A DNA stretch of 15,376 nucleotides from an uncultured Oscillospiraceae bacterium (GTDB lineage: Bacteria > Bacillota > Clostridia > Oscillospirales > Oscillospiraceae), in the NCBI GenBank assembly GCA_934511545.1, contig CAKSWM010000009.1:1-15376 (forward strand), in the 5' to 3' direction. The translations under genes were made by a program, and so were the position numbers. The first letter of the stretch is position 1. The number at the start of each line of letters is the position of its first letter. The notes below the pieces were generated by a model. The model was not told where the DNA came from, searched no databases, and saw only the letters and a list, made by a program, of their open reading frames with translations. Of the stretch, positions 1 to 7,149 are shown one piece after another.

Positions 1-949
1 CCTCGGGACGTGTCCTGAAAATGCGCTGCCACTCGCCATCGCGCAGAATGTCGTCATACTCGTCGGAGGTATAGACGTCGATCGCGTTATCGCGCTCAGC
101 GCGCTTGAGCGTTTCGATGAAATCGAGCGCCAGCACCTTGGGATGGCGGCGCATCGCCCAGTTATCGGCCTTGGAGCCGGCAAGACGAGTGCAGTGGATG
201 CGGCTCTGCTGTCCCGCTCCGACTCCGATGGCCTGTCCGCCGCGGACATAGCAGACGGAGTTGGACTGGGTATATTTGAGCGTTATAAGAGCCAGGACCA
301 TGTCGTTTTTGGCCTCTTCGCTCAGGCTTTTGTTCTTCGTTACGATGTTCCCAAGCAGGCTCTTATCGATCCTGTAATCATTCCTGCCCTGCTCAAAGGT
401 TATTCCGAATACATCCTTGTGCTCGACAGGCGCGGGGACATATTCGGGGTCGATCCTGACAACGTTATATCTGCCGCTTTTCTTGGTTTTGAGTATCTCC
501 AGCGCCTCGTCGGTATATCCGGGCGCAATGATGCCGTCGGAAACCTCATTCTTTAGATACAGCGCTGTCGCCCTGTCGCAGACGTCGGACAGGGCCGCCC
601 AGTCGCCGTAGGAGCACAGGCGGTCGGCTCCGCGGGCGCGGATGTAGGCACAGGCAATGGGCGACAGCTCCGCGTCAGGCTCGACAAAGAATACCCTCTT
701 GTCAAGCTCGCTGAGCGGATTGCCGAGCGCCGCGCCGGCCGGAGAGACATGCTTGAACGATGCGGCGGCAGGCAGTCCGGTGGCCTCCTTCAGCTCCCTG
801 ACAAGCTGCCAGGAGTTGAGCGCATCCATGAAATTTATGTAACCGGGGGTCCCGTTGAGGACTTCGAGCGGGAGCTCGCCGCCGGAAACGAAAATGCGTG
901 CCGGTTTCTGGTTTGGATTGCAGCCGTATTTGAGCGCGAGTTCTTTCAT
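1..949 (-). CDS. purH: AICAR transformylase (stand-alone PurH formyltransferase domain), 3'-truncated by window edge
   Basis: This enzyme formylates AICAR to FAICAR with 10-formyl-tetrahydrofolate, the penultimate step of purine synthesis. The first 316 residues are visible; the reading frame is open at the left edge. The protein begins directly with the formyltransferase domain (MKELALKYGCNPNQKPA, matching the LRYGENPHQ motif that in bifunctional PurH follows a ~200-residue cyclohydrolase domain). The catalytic Lys-His pair is seen as SFKHVSPAGAALG (K66, H67). The N-terminal IMP cyclohydrolase domain is therefore absent, and that job fits the gene immediately upstream. The ATG is preceded by GGGGAG at 8 nt, and the gene starts 18 bp after the purO stop, so it is co-transcribed. 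Stand-alone AICARFT proteins of about 390 residues are known from Clostridia (recalled family knowledge). Confidence 0.93.
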   Translation of the reverse strand, partial: MKELALKYGCNPNQKPARIFVSGGELPLEVLNGTPGYINFMDALNSWQLVRELKEATGLPAAASFKHVSPAGAALGNPLSELDKRVFFVEPDAELSPIACAYIRARGADRLCSYGDWAALSDVCDRATALYLKNEVSDGIIAPGYTDEALEILKTKKSGRYNVVRIDPEYVPAPVEHKDVFGITFEQGRNDYRIDKSLLGNIVTKNKSLSEEAKNDMVLALITLKYTQSNSVCYVRGGQAIGVGAGQQSRIHCTRLAGSKADNWAMRRHPKVLALDFIETLKRAERDNAIDVYTSDEYDDILRDGEWQRIFRTRPE

Positions 950-967
950 CTGCTTCTCTCCCCTATG

Positions 968-1648
968 TTATCTGTTTTTGTTAATTATCGTTTTTTCTTC
1001 TCCTACACGGACATACAGAGAAACCCTGTTATCAGCGTCGAGCGCCTCCCAGACGGCGTCCGCAAACTCGGGTGCGCTCATCTCCGGGACTTCGACCCTG
1101 ACGGGTTCGCCGGAAAATGACGGGAGCGGCGAACCGAAGCCTTCATATGTGCTGATGAAATGCCCGGTTCCGGCGCGCGGCGCGTCATATTCATAAAAAT
1201 AACGGCAGCAGCAGGCCGGGTCTCCGTCGAGTGACTTGAGGATAGACAGGGCATACTTTCCCTCCGGATTCACAACGCCGGATATGCGGGGCGTATAGTT
1301 CGGCTCATCCGGCTCGAACTCGCGTGTATGCAGACCGTGACGGTAGCAATGGCCGTTTGCCATATGCTCGCGGATGGTATCCGTCTGGTCGCCGTTCGTG
1401 ACGATGAAATTGCCTGCGTATTCGCGCACGGGGTGGTAGATAATGAGCGACGGATCGGTCATTTTACTCTCGTCGAAGGCGCGTGTGCGTATGCCGTCCT
1501 CCGTTTCCTCAAACACCCTGTTGCGGCTGTTTTCGCTTCTGCCCATGATAAAATAAGCGCAGACATGCTCTCCTGAAGGCGTCACTCCGAGCATGATGCC
1601 CCTTCCCGGGTAGCACCGCTCGCGCAGATACTCAAAAAAATTCGTCAT
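968..1648 (-). CDS. purO: IMP cyclohydrolase, archaeal PurO type
   Basis: Predicted to close the ring of FAICAR to give IMP, the last step of the de novo pathway. The 226-residue product carries motifs I recognise from the PurO-like IMP cyclohydrolase family (PF07826/COG3363): YPGRGI (13-18), MGRSENSRNR (35-44), TNGDQTDTI (84-92) and a REFEPDEPNYTPRISGV block (109-125). No signal peptide or membrane segment is seen, so it should be cytosolic. An in-frame ATG at 1711 would lie well inside purN. The ATG at 1648 overlaps the purN stop as ATGA and has AAAGGAG 8 nt upstream, so I chose it. The gene sits between purN and the cyclohydrolase-less AICAR transformylase, exactly the activity that neighbour lacks. 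Confidence 0.9.
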   Translation of the reverse strand: MTNFFEYLRERCYPGRGIMLGVTPSGEHVCAYFIMGRSENSRNRVFEETEDGIRTRAFDESKMTDPSLIIYHPVREYAGNFIVTNGDQTDTIREHMANGHCYRHGLHTREFEPDEPNYTPRISGVVNPEGKYALSILKSLDGDPACCCRYFYEYDAPRAGTGHFISTYEGFGSPLPSFSGEPVRVEVPEMSAPEFADAVWEALDADNRVSLYVRVGEEKTIINKNR

Positions 1649-2256
1649 GACTTCTTCTCCTTTGCGATCCGTTTTGAAACTATCTCCGCCGCACGGGGCA
1701 GGATCCTCCACTCCGCCTGTTCCATTACCCTTTTTTGCAGCGTTTCCGGTGTGTCGCCGCGCCGCACGGAAACGGCGCGCTGGAGGATTATTTCGCCGCC
1801 GTCGGGTATCTCGTTAACATAGTGCACCGTTGCTCCCGTGACCGTGACTCCATAATCGAGCGCCGCCTTATGTACACGCAGACCGTACATGCCCCTTCCG
1901 CAGAATGACGGAATAAGCGAAGGGTGGACATTGATCATCCTTTTGGGATATTTTTTAGTAAAGCTTTCGCTGAGAATGCTCATGAAACCGGCAAGCACTA
2001 TCATGTCGATCCCAAACTCGTCAAGGACCTCAGAGATTTTTTCCTCAAACTCCTCCTGCGATGAGCAGTTTTTGCGTGAGACGGTGCAGGTGGGTATGCC
2101 CGCTCTTGCCGCGCGCTCAAGCGCAAAGGCGGAAGGATTGCTGGAAACGACAAGCTGTATGCGTCCGCTCTTGAGAACTCCCATGTTCTGGGCGTCGATC
2201 AGGGATTGAAGGTTTGTTCCTCCGCCGGATACAAAAACCGCAATGCGCGTCAGCAT
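1645..2256 (-). CDS. purN: Phosphoribosylglycinamide formyltransferase (GART)
   Basis: Transfers a formyl group from 10-formyl-THF to GAR, giving FGAR (step 3 of purine synthesis). The product has 203 residues, normal for PurN. The N-terminal nucleotide-binding start is RIAVFVSGGGTNLQSLI. The catalytic residues of the family are present: N109 and H111 in MINVHPSLIPSF, and D152 in HYVNEIPDGGEIILQ. The start ATG overlaps the purM stop by 7 nt (ATGCTGA) with a GGGAG ribosome site 7 nt upstream. The stop overlaps the purO start by 4 nt, so the three genes are translationally coupled. Together with the AICAR transformylase this makes the operon carry both folate-dependent formylation steps of the pathway, which matters for the ZTP riboswitch control seen upstream. 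Confidence 0.96.
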   Translation of the reverse strand: MLTRIAVFVSGGGTNLQSLIDAQNMGVLKSGRIQLVVSSNPSAFALERAARAGIPTCTVSRKNCSSQEEFEEKISEVLDEFGIDMIVLAGFMSILSESFTKKYPKRMINVHPSLIPSFCGRGMYGLRVHKAALDYGVTVTGATVHYVNEIPDGGEIILQRAVSVRRGDTPETLQKRVMEQAEWRILPRAAEIVSKRIAKEKKS

Positions 2257-3290
2257 ATTATAACTCCCTCGTCGGAGGCTGCGGTCTCGCCGATTATATA
2301 TGCATCCTCTCCGTTTGCGCGCAGGACCTCGAGTGCGCGGTCCGCATCCTGCCCGGAAACGACGACCGTCATTCCGACGCCCATGTTGAAGGTGTTGAAC
2401 ATATCGTTTTCGGGAATGTAGCCTTCCGCGGCTATCAGGTCAAAGATGGGCAGCACCCTGACCGCGGACCTTTCGATCTTTGCGGAAAGGCCATCCTTCA
2501 GACTGCGGGGAATATTCTCGTAAAAGCCGCCGCCCGTTATGTGAGAGACAGCCTTGACATTCACTGCCTCAAACAGGGCGAGCATGGGCCTGACGTATAT
2601 TTTTGTCGGGGTGAGAAGCGTTTCACCCAGAGTCTTTCCGCTCAGTTCGGGCACCGAGATGCTCATATCGCCGCACTCGACGTCAAACACGCGGCGGACA
2701 AGCGAAAAGCCGTTGGAATGTACGCCGCTGGACGGCAGCGCTATTATAACGTCGCCGGCGCGCATCGTGTTCCTGTCAACGATCTTTTCCTTATCCACAA
2801 CTCCGACGGAGAATCCGGCAAGGTCATATTCATCCAGCGGATAAAAGCCCGGCATCTCGGCCGTTTCTCCACCTATCAGCGCACAGCCGGCCTGGACACA
2901 GCCCTCCGCAATGCCGGAAACGATGTCCGCGATGCGCTCGGGCACGTTCTTGCCGCAGGCGATATAATCAAGGAAAAACAGCGGCTTTGCCCCGCAGCAG
3001 ATAACGTCGTTCACGCACATGGCGACGCAGTCGATGCCGACGGTGTTGTGTTTGTTCATGATAAAGGCAAGCTTCAGCTTGGTGCCGACGCCGTCCGTTC
3101 CGCTTACAAGGACGGGGCGCTTCATGTCCTTTACGTCAAGCTCAAAAAGGCCGCCGAAACCGCCGATGTCGGAGACGACTCCGCTCGTCATCGTGCGGGC
3201 GATGTGTTTTTTCATCAGCTCGACCGCTCTGTATCCGGCCGTGATGTCGACGCCTGCGGCGGCATAGCTCTCTGAACGCGAGTTTTTCAT
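2250..3290 (-). CDS. purM: Phosphoribosylformylglycinamidine cyclo-ligase (AIR synthetase)
   Basis: ATP-dependent closure of FGAM to aminoimidazole ribotide (step 5). The protein has 346 residues, the usual PurM length. Family motifs seen: an N-terminal YAAAGVDITAGYRAVELMK segment, SGTDGVGTKLKLA (63-75, nucleotide/phosphate binding), MCVNDVICCGAKPLFFLDYIA (91-111) and GGETAEMPGFY (140-150). An in-frame TTG at 3296 would overlap the purE stop and leaves only 3 nt after the GGGG of the ribosome site. The ATG at 3290 lies 2 nt after the purE stop and 9 nt from AGAGGGG, so it is preferred. In many Clostridia purC and purF lie between purE and purM; here the two genes are adjacent. Confidence 0.97.
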   Translation of the reverse strand: MKNSRSESYAAAGVDITAGYRAVELMKKHIARTMTSGVVSDIGGFGGLFELDVKDMKRPVLVSGTDGVGTKLKLAFIMNKHNTVGIDCVAMCVNDVICCGAKPLFFLDYIACGKNVPERIADIVSGIAEGCVQAGCALIGGETAEMPGFYPLDEYDLAGFSVGVVDKEKIVDRNTMRAGDVIIALPSSGVHSNGFSLVRRVFDVECGDMSISVPELSGKTLGETLLTPTKIYVRPMLALFEAVNVKAVSHITGGGFYENIPRSLKDGLSAKIERSAVRVLPIFDLIAAEGYIPENDMFNTFNMGVGMTVVVSGQDADRALEVLRANGEDAYIIGETAASDEGVIIC

Positions 3291-3292
3291 TC

Positions 3293-3793
3293 TCAATTAC
3301 CCCTCTCATATTTTCCGGATATGGCGGCGTCCTTTTCAAGGACTCTTTCACGCTCGGCCTTTCTCGACTCGTCGAGAAGGTGGGCAAGCTCCGTGTCGTT
3401 TATTGCGAGCATCTGAACGGCCAGAAGAGCGGCATTCTGCGCTCCGTCTATCGCGACGGTGGCAACCGGTATGCCGGAAGGCATCTGCACGGTCGATAAA
3501 AGCGCATCCATGCCGTCGAGAACGGAGGCCTTTACCGGAATGCCTATAACAGGCAGTGTCGTATTGGCCGCCAGAGCTCCGGCCAGATGCGCCGCCTTGC
3601 CCGCTGCCGCGATTATTGCGCCAAAGCCGTTTTCACGTGCGGCCTCGGCAAAAGCTTTTGCCTGCTCCGGCGTTCTGTGCGCGGAGTAGACATGTACCTC
3701 ATAGGGAACGGAAAACTCATCCAGCGTGGACATCGCCTTCTCCAAAACCGGAAGGTCGCTGTCGCTGCCCATAATGATCGCGATTTTTTTCAT
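3293..3793 (-). CDS. purE: N5-carboxyaminoimidazole ribonucleotide mutase (PurE, class I-like)
   Basis: Converts N5-CAIR to CAIR (step 6). The product has 166 residues, typical for the catalytic PurE subunit. Visible motifs are GSDSD (9-13, phosphate binding), YSAHRTP (36-42, with the catalytic His at 39) and AAAGKAAHLAG (62-72). The SAHRTP form is what I associate with class I enzymes that need PurK to make N5-CAIR. PurK is not in the window, so a class II (direct CO2) activity cannot be excluded. First gene of the purine operon. The ATG has GGAGG (3801-3805 on this strand) at 7 nt, directly after the U-tract of the riboswitch terminator. Confidence 0.96.
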   Translation of the reverse strand: MKKIAIIMGSDSDLPVLEKAMSTLDEFSVPYEVHVYSAHRTPEQAKAFAEAARENGFGAIIAAAGKAAHLAGALAANTTLPVIGIPVKASVLDGMDALLSTVQMPSGIPVATVAIDGAQNAALLAVQMLAINDTELAHLLDESRKAERERVLEKDAAISGKYERGN

Positions 3794-3806
3794 TCTTCAG
3801 CCTCCA

Positions 3807-3847
3807 TAAAAAATGGCAGTCCTATTTAGTTAAAAAACAGGACTGCC
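3807..3847 (-). terminator. Riboswitch-controlled intrinsic terminator before purE
   Basis: A perfect 9-bp stem, GGCAGUCCU/AGGACUGCC (3839-3847 with 3815-3823), with a 15-nt loop, is followed on the transcript by AUUUUUU. The upstream arm reuses the GGCA of the riboswitch's final conserved CUGGGCA. The ligand-bound fold and the terminator therefore compete for the same bases, which predicts an ON switch: ZTP/ZMP present, terminator prevented, purine genes transcribed. Confidence 0.88.
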
Positions 3848-3917
3848 CAGACGGTCGACTCAATATTCCTTTTGCTCCCCTGCGGTTTTGCCCGCCTTTC
3901 CGTCAGTTGCAAAAGGT
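3844..3917 (-). promoter_or_regulatory. ZTP (pfl) riboswitch upstream of purE
   Basis: Matches the pfl-motif layout from memory. An 8-bp P1 pairs CCUUUUGC (3909-3916) with GCAAAAGG (3868-3875). After it comes the conserved CAACUGACGG (3900-3909), then a small hairpin GCGG-loop-CCGC and the conserved GGGGAGC (3874-3880). After a linker comes CCGUCUGGGCA (3844-3854), whose CCGU can pair with ACGG of the first block as the pseudoknot. ZTP riboswitches sense ZMP/ZTP, which build up when 10-formyl-THF is limiting, and commonly control purine and folate genes. Location, orientation and overlap with the terminator all agree with control of the purE operon. Confidence 0.9.
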
Positions 3918-3933
3918 TTTCTCTATATACTAT

Positions 3934-3962
3934 ATAGTATTATATTCGATGCGTTTCGTCAA
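3934..3962 (-). promoter_or_regulatory. Promoter of the purine operon
   Basis: TTGACG (-35, 3957-3962) and TACTAT (-10, 3934-3939) are separated by 17 bp on the minus strand. Transcription would start about 10 nt before the riboswitch P1. A TATAAT hexamer also occurs nearby, but only 12 bp from TTGACG, so it is a poorer partner. Confidence 0.65.
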
Positions 3963-4018
3963 GATAATTTGCCGAATTTACTCCGCCAAATCTTCCCCTT
4001 TTTACCGGCGGAAAACCG

Positions 4019-5383
4019 TCAGCGCACTTCCGCGCGCTTCATCTCGCGCCAGACGGTGAGCATCATGGTCGTATAGCAGATGCCGCCGCCGACAATGTCG
4101 GAGATGGGTTCCGCCCAGAAAACGCCGTTCACGGCGGGAGATACTATCATCGGGAGAATGAGCACCAGCGGGATAACGATTATCCCCTTGCGGAGTATGG
4201 AAAAGCATATCGCCTGTTTAACTCTGCCAAGTGAAGTAAACGTGCACTGGCCGGATATCTGGAACGCCATTGCCGCAAACGCACAGAAGAATATTCTCAC
4301 GGCCGGCGCGCCGATCTCCGCTATATGGGGGTCGGAGATAAATATGCGTATGAAAGCATGAGGAAACAGCTCCGCTATTGCCGTCGCCGCACCCGTATAG
4401 CACAGCACCATCGCGGTTATGCAGGTTATCCCCTGCCGCACGCGCTTCGGTTCTCCTGCGCCGTAGTTGTAGCTCAGGACCGGCTGCGCTCCGCTGGATA
4501 CGCCGTTGACCGGGGTCTGTACTATTTCGCGTATGGAATTTATGACCGTCATCACGCTGACATATGCATCTCCGCCGAGACGCAGCAGCGAGGCGTTGTA
4601 TACCGTGGACACCGCGCAGTTCGTAACGGCGACGGTAAATCCCGTCACGCCCAGAGCCAGCGTCTTTTTGACGACCTCTGCGCGGAGACGCAGATTTTCG
4701 CGTTTCAGCTTCAGGATCGCGGTCCTGCCCGTCAGAAAGCGCAGGACCCAGACAGCCGAGCACATCTGTGCGATGACCGTCGCAAGGGCCGCCCCCCGCA
4801 CGCCCATGTCCAGCACAAAGATAAAAACGGGGTCGAGTATGATATTGACCGCCGCGCCAAGAAGCACCGTCAGCATACCCGTCTTTGCAAAGCCCTGAGA
4901 GTTTATAAACGGATTCATGCCGAGTCCGGTCATGACAAACACGGTCCCGAACAGATATATAGTAAGATAGCTGTCCGCATAGGGGAAGGTTTCGTCCGAC
5001 GCGCCGATCAGGCGCAGCACCGGCGCCTTGACCGCAAGTCCCAGCACTGTCAGCACGACTCCAAAGATCACCAGCAGCATATATGAATTGCCGAGAATTA
5101 GCTCCGCCCTTTTGTCATCGCCCCTGCCGCGCGCGATCGAGCACAGAGGCGCGCCGCCGGAGGAGCACAGGTTCTGGAACGCGCTGATTATAGTTATCAC
5201 CGGGAAGGCCACCCCTATCCCCGGCAGGGCAAGGCTGCCCTCTCCGGGCATATGTCCAATGTATATTCTGTCTACCACGCTGTACAGAACATTTATCAGC
5301 AGCGCCAGTGTCATCGGCAGTGACATCCGGAGAATGTTCACGGACATTTTCCCCTGCGTAAAATCATTTTTTCTCCCCGTCAC
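4019..5383 (-). CDS. MATE family multidrug/cation antiporter
   Basis: A 454-residue inner-membrane protein with about 12 hydrophobic segments, the normal size for MATE transporters. They export organic cations or drugs in exchange for Na+ or H+. Recognisable features are the N-terminal repeat (MSLPMTLALLINVLYSVVDRIYIG), the conserved GMNPFINSQG block after the fourth segment, the VNIILDPVFIF segment that begins the loop between halves, and the second-half counterpart GVSSGAQPVLSYNYGAG. The start is GTG at 5383 with GGAGG 8 nt upstream; the next Met is 13 codons in. It has its own promoter and is not part of the purine operon, although no clear terminator separates the two. Substrate cannot be read from sequence. 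Confidence 0.93.
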   Translation of the reverse strand: MTGRKNDFTQGKMSVNILRMSLPMTLALLINVLYSVVDRIYIGHMPGEGSLALPGIGVAFPVITIISAFQNLCSSGGAPLCSIARGRGDDKRAELILGNSYMLLVIFGVVLTVLGLAVKAPVLRLIGASDETFPYADSYLTIYLFGTVFVMTGLGMNPFINSQGFAKTGMLTVLLGAAVNIILDPVFIFVLDMGVRGAALATVIAQMCSAVWVLRFLTGRTAILKLKRENLRLRAEVVKKTLALGVTGFTVAVTNCAVSTVYNASLLRLGGDAYVSVMTVINSIREIVQTPVNGVSSGAQPVLSYNYGAGEPKRVRQGITCITAMVLCYTGAATAIAELFPHAFIRIFISDPHIAEIGAPAVRIFFCAFAAMAFQISGQCTFTSLGRVKQAICFSILRKGIIVIPLVLILPMIVSPAVNGVFWAEPISDIVGGGICYTTMMLTVWREMKRAEVR

Positions 5384-5416
5384 GGATATTGCCTCCTCCC
5401 GTCAGTCTACCACGGA

Positions 5417-5445
5417 ATTTTAGTCTCTCCGCGGCGCGATGTCAA
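5417..5445 (-). promoter_or_regulatory. Promoter of the MATE gene
   Basis: TTGACA (5440-5445) and TAAAAT (5417-5422) are 17 bp apart on the minus strand, a near-consensus sigma-A promoter. The leader is short (about 25-30 nt) and already holds the GGGAGGAGG ribosome site. Confidence 0.8.
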
Positions 5446-5510
5446 GACTTCCGCCCGCGCCGTCCGCGCATACGGTCCGCTCGATAATATACCTCCGGAA
5501 AAGCTTGCGA

Positions 5511-5539
5511 TTGACAACGGAGCGTAACAATATTAAAAT
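5511..5539 (+). promoter_or_regulatory. Promoter of the FAD oxidoreductase gene
   Basis: TTGACA (5511-5516) and TAAAAT (5534-5539) are 17 bp apart. Both hexamers and the spacing are identical to the divergent MATE promoter about 70 bp away. The predicted start near 5546 leaves a leader of about 120 nt. Confidence 0.8.
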
Positions 5540-5550
5540 AGTATTATTAG

Positions 5551-5622
5551 ACTGGCGAGGGTTGGGCCCCTGCCGCCGGTCAGCCCCGCTTTTGCCGTCT
5601 CGTAGCAGATTTGGCGGCAAAA
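5551..5622 (+). promoter_or_regulatory. Structured 5' leader of the FAD oxidoreductase mRNA (unassigned)
   Basis: Two strong hairpins follow the predicted start site. Hairpin 1 (5551-5580) pairs ACUGGCG with CGCCGGU (one G-U) and stacks AGGG/CCCU above a 2-nt bulge. Hairpin 2 (5590-5622) pairs UUUUGCCG with CGGCAAAA around a loop of about 17 nt. UGCCGCC (5571-5577), partly inside hairpin 1, could instead pair with GGCGGCA (5613-5619), so two exclusive folds are possible. A run of six T lies at 5628-5633 but does not abut hairpin 2, so a classical terminator is not supported. I do not recognise a known riboswitch class. Confidence 0.45.
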
Positions 5623-5667
5623 ACAGGTTTTTTCACCCGCAATGAAGTATGAATAGGAGGAAATACT

Positions 5668-7089
5668 TTGAAAAACTACCAGACAGATCTTGTAATTGTC
5701 GGCGGCGGTACCGCCGGCGTTGCAGCGGGCGTCGCCGCGCTGCAGCAGGGCGCCAACGTCGTTATTCTTGAGAAGAACAACGCGCTCGGCGGAAACGGCT
5801 TTTTCCCGATGGGTTTGGCGGCCGTCGGAAGCTATGTCCAGAAGCAGATGGGTATCGACGCGGACGAAGACAAAATGTTCAAATCCGCGATGGAATACAG
5901 CCACTGGCTGGCCGACCCCCGTCTCAACCGCAAGCTGCTCCATCTCTCCGGCGATACTATCGGCTGGCTTCACGATCTCGGAGTTGAGTTTGTGACCGTC
6001 GTTCCCCACTACACCGGACAGTACCCCTTCGTCTATCACAAGGTCGCTCCCCCGACTTCCACCGGCACCGCCGTTATGACCGCTCTCATCAAGGAGTTCA
6101 AGCGGCTCGGCGGAACCGCCCTGACCCGTACTCCGGGCAAGAAGATCATAATGGAAAACGGCCGCGCGGTCGGCGCTCTGGCCGAGACCGAGGACGGAGA
6201 AGAGGTCCGGGTCGACGCAAAGAACGTTCTTGTCTGCACGGGAGGCTTTGCCGGAAACAACGAGCTTCTCAAGTTCTTCTTCCCGTCCTATGACGCCAAT
6301 GAATATCTCTATCTCCACGGCCAGCGTCCCACCGGCGACGGTGTCCGCATGCTGCTCGAGGCCGGCGGACTGAAGGACTGGAACGCAGCCATCGCCGGCG
6401 GCGCTCCCAACATCACGAGCAAGGCCTCCATGGTGTCCCTGCTCATAAGCGAGCCCGACTGCATCTGGCTCAACAAGCGCGGCGAGCGCTTCTGCGACGA
6501 GACGGTCGTCTATGACCTCGGTCTCGGCGTCAACACTGTGTCCATGCAGCCGCAGAAGGTCGCCTATGCCATTCTCGGCAAGAACATAGTCGATTCCCTG
6601 TATGAGTATGCAAAGCTCAACCCCGGCCCCGGCAGAGACATCACCAAGTGGGACAAGGACATAGAGGACTGCATCGCGGACGGCGAGCTCCGCATCGTCG
6701 ATACCCTCGAGGAAGCCGCGGCCTTTGTCGGCGCCCCCGTGGACGTCATCAAGGCGGAGATCGAGCTTTATAACCACGACTGCGCGGTCAATCACGACAG
6801 CCTGTTCGGCAAGGCTCCCAAGTACATGACTCCCATCGACACCGCGCCCTACTATGTCGTCAAGACCGGCGTTGACCTGCTCTTCACCTGGGGCGGCATC
6901 CGCTGCGACCACAACTATCAGGTCCTCGACGAGAACAGGAACCCCATCCCCGGACTCTATTCCGCGGGCAACGACGGTTCCGGCAACGTCGACGGCGATA
7001 CCTACCACTTCGGCATGAGCGGCCACGCCTTCGGATACAGCATCATCGGCGGACGTATGATCGGCGAGATGCTGGGAAAGATGAAATAA
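5668..7089 (+). CDS. FAD-dependent oxidoreductase, fumarate reductase/succinate dehydrogenase flavoprotein-like
   Basis: A 473-residue soluble flavoprotein. It has an N-terminal FAD-binding Rossmann motif (DLVIVGGGTAGVAAG, glycines 12-17) ending in the ribose-binding acid ILEK (E35), a second FAD motif LVCTGGFAGN (188-197), GQRPTGDGVRM (218-228), and a C-terminal FAD segment IPGLYSAGNDG. The start is TTG at 5668 with AGGAGG 7 nt upstream; upstream ATGs are out of frame. Unlike flavocytochrome c fumarate reductases, the usual catalytic R-D after RF.(N/D)E reads VYD here (281-283), and the substrate-side HG.NR.GG block is replaced by YHFGMSGHAFGY. Another alkene or ketone substrate is therefore likely, but it is unknown. 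There is no heme or FMN domain, no Tat signal and no iron-sulfur subunit gene beside it. Codons are strongly biased (AAG, AAC, ATC, CTC), suggesting high expression. Confidence 0.88.
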   Translation: MKNYQTDLVIVGGGTAGVAAGVAALQQGANVVILEKNNALGGNGFFPMGLAAVGSYVQKQMGIDADEDKMFKSAMEYSHWLADPRLNRKLLHLSGDTIGWLHDLGVEFVTVVPHYTGQYPFVYHKVAPPTSTGTAVMTALIKEFKRLGGTALTRTPGKKIIMENGRAVGALAETEDGEEVRVDAKNVLVCTGGFAGNNELLKFFFPSYDANEYLYLHGQRPTGDGVRMLLEAGGLKDWNAAIAGGAPNITSKASMVSLLISEPDCIWLNKRGERFCDETVVYDLGLGVNTVSMQPQKVAYAILGKNIVDSLYEYAKLNPGPGRDITKWDKDIEDCIADGELRIVDTLEEAAAFVGAPVDVIKAEIELYNHDCAVNHDSLFGKAPKYMTPIDTAPYYVVKTGVDLLFTWGGIRCDHNYQVLDENRNPIPGLYSAGNDGSGNVDGDTYHFGMSGHAFGYSIIGGRMIGEMLGKMK

Positions 7090-7149
7090 CACAAACGGAC
7101 CGGCGTCCATAATGCGCGCGGGCGTCTCCGGCGGGGGCAGAGAGCACAA

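Noticed and set aside
2214..3275. A 353-codon plus-strand open frame
   Set aside because: It lies entirely antisense to purM, whose motifs are unmistakable; the plus-strand translation shows no family pattern.
3963..4018. Intrinsic terminator after the MATE gene
   Set aside because: Only a 6-bp TCCGCC/GGCGGA pairing with a long loop and no U-tract, so not reported as a terminator.
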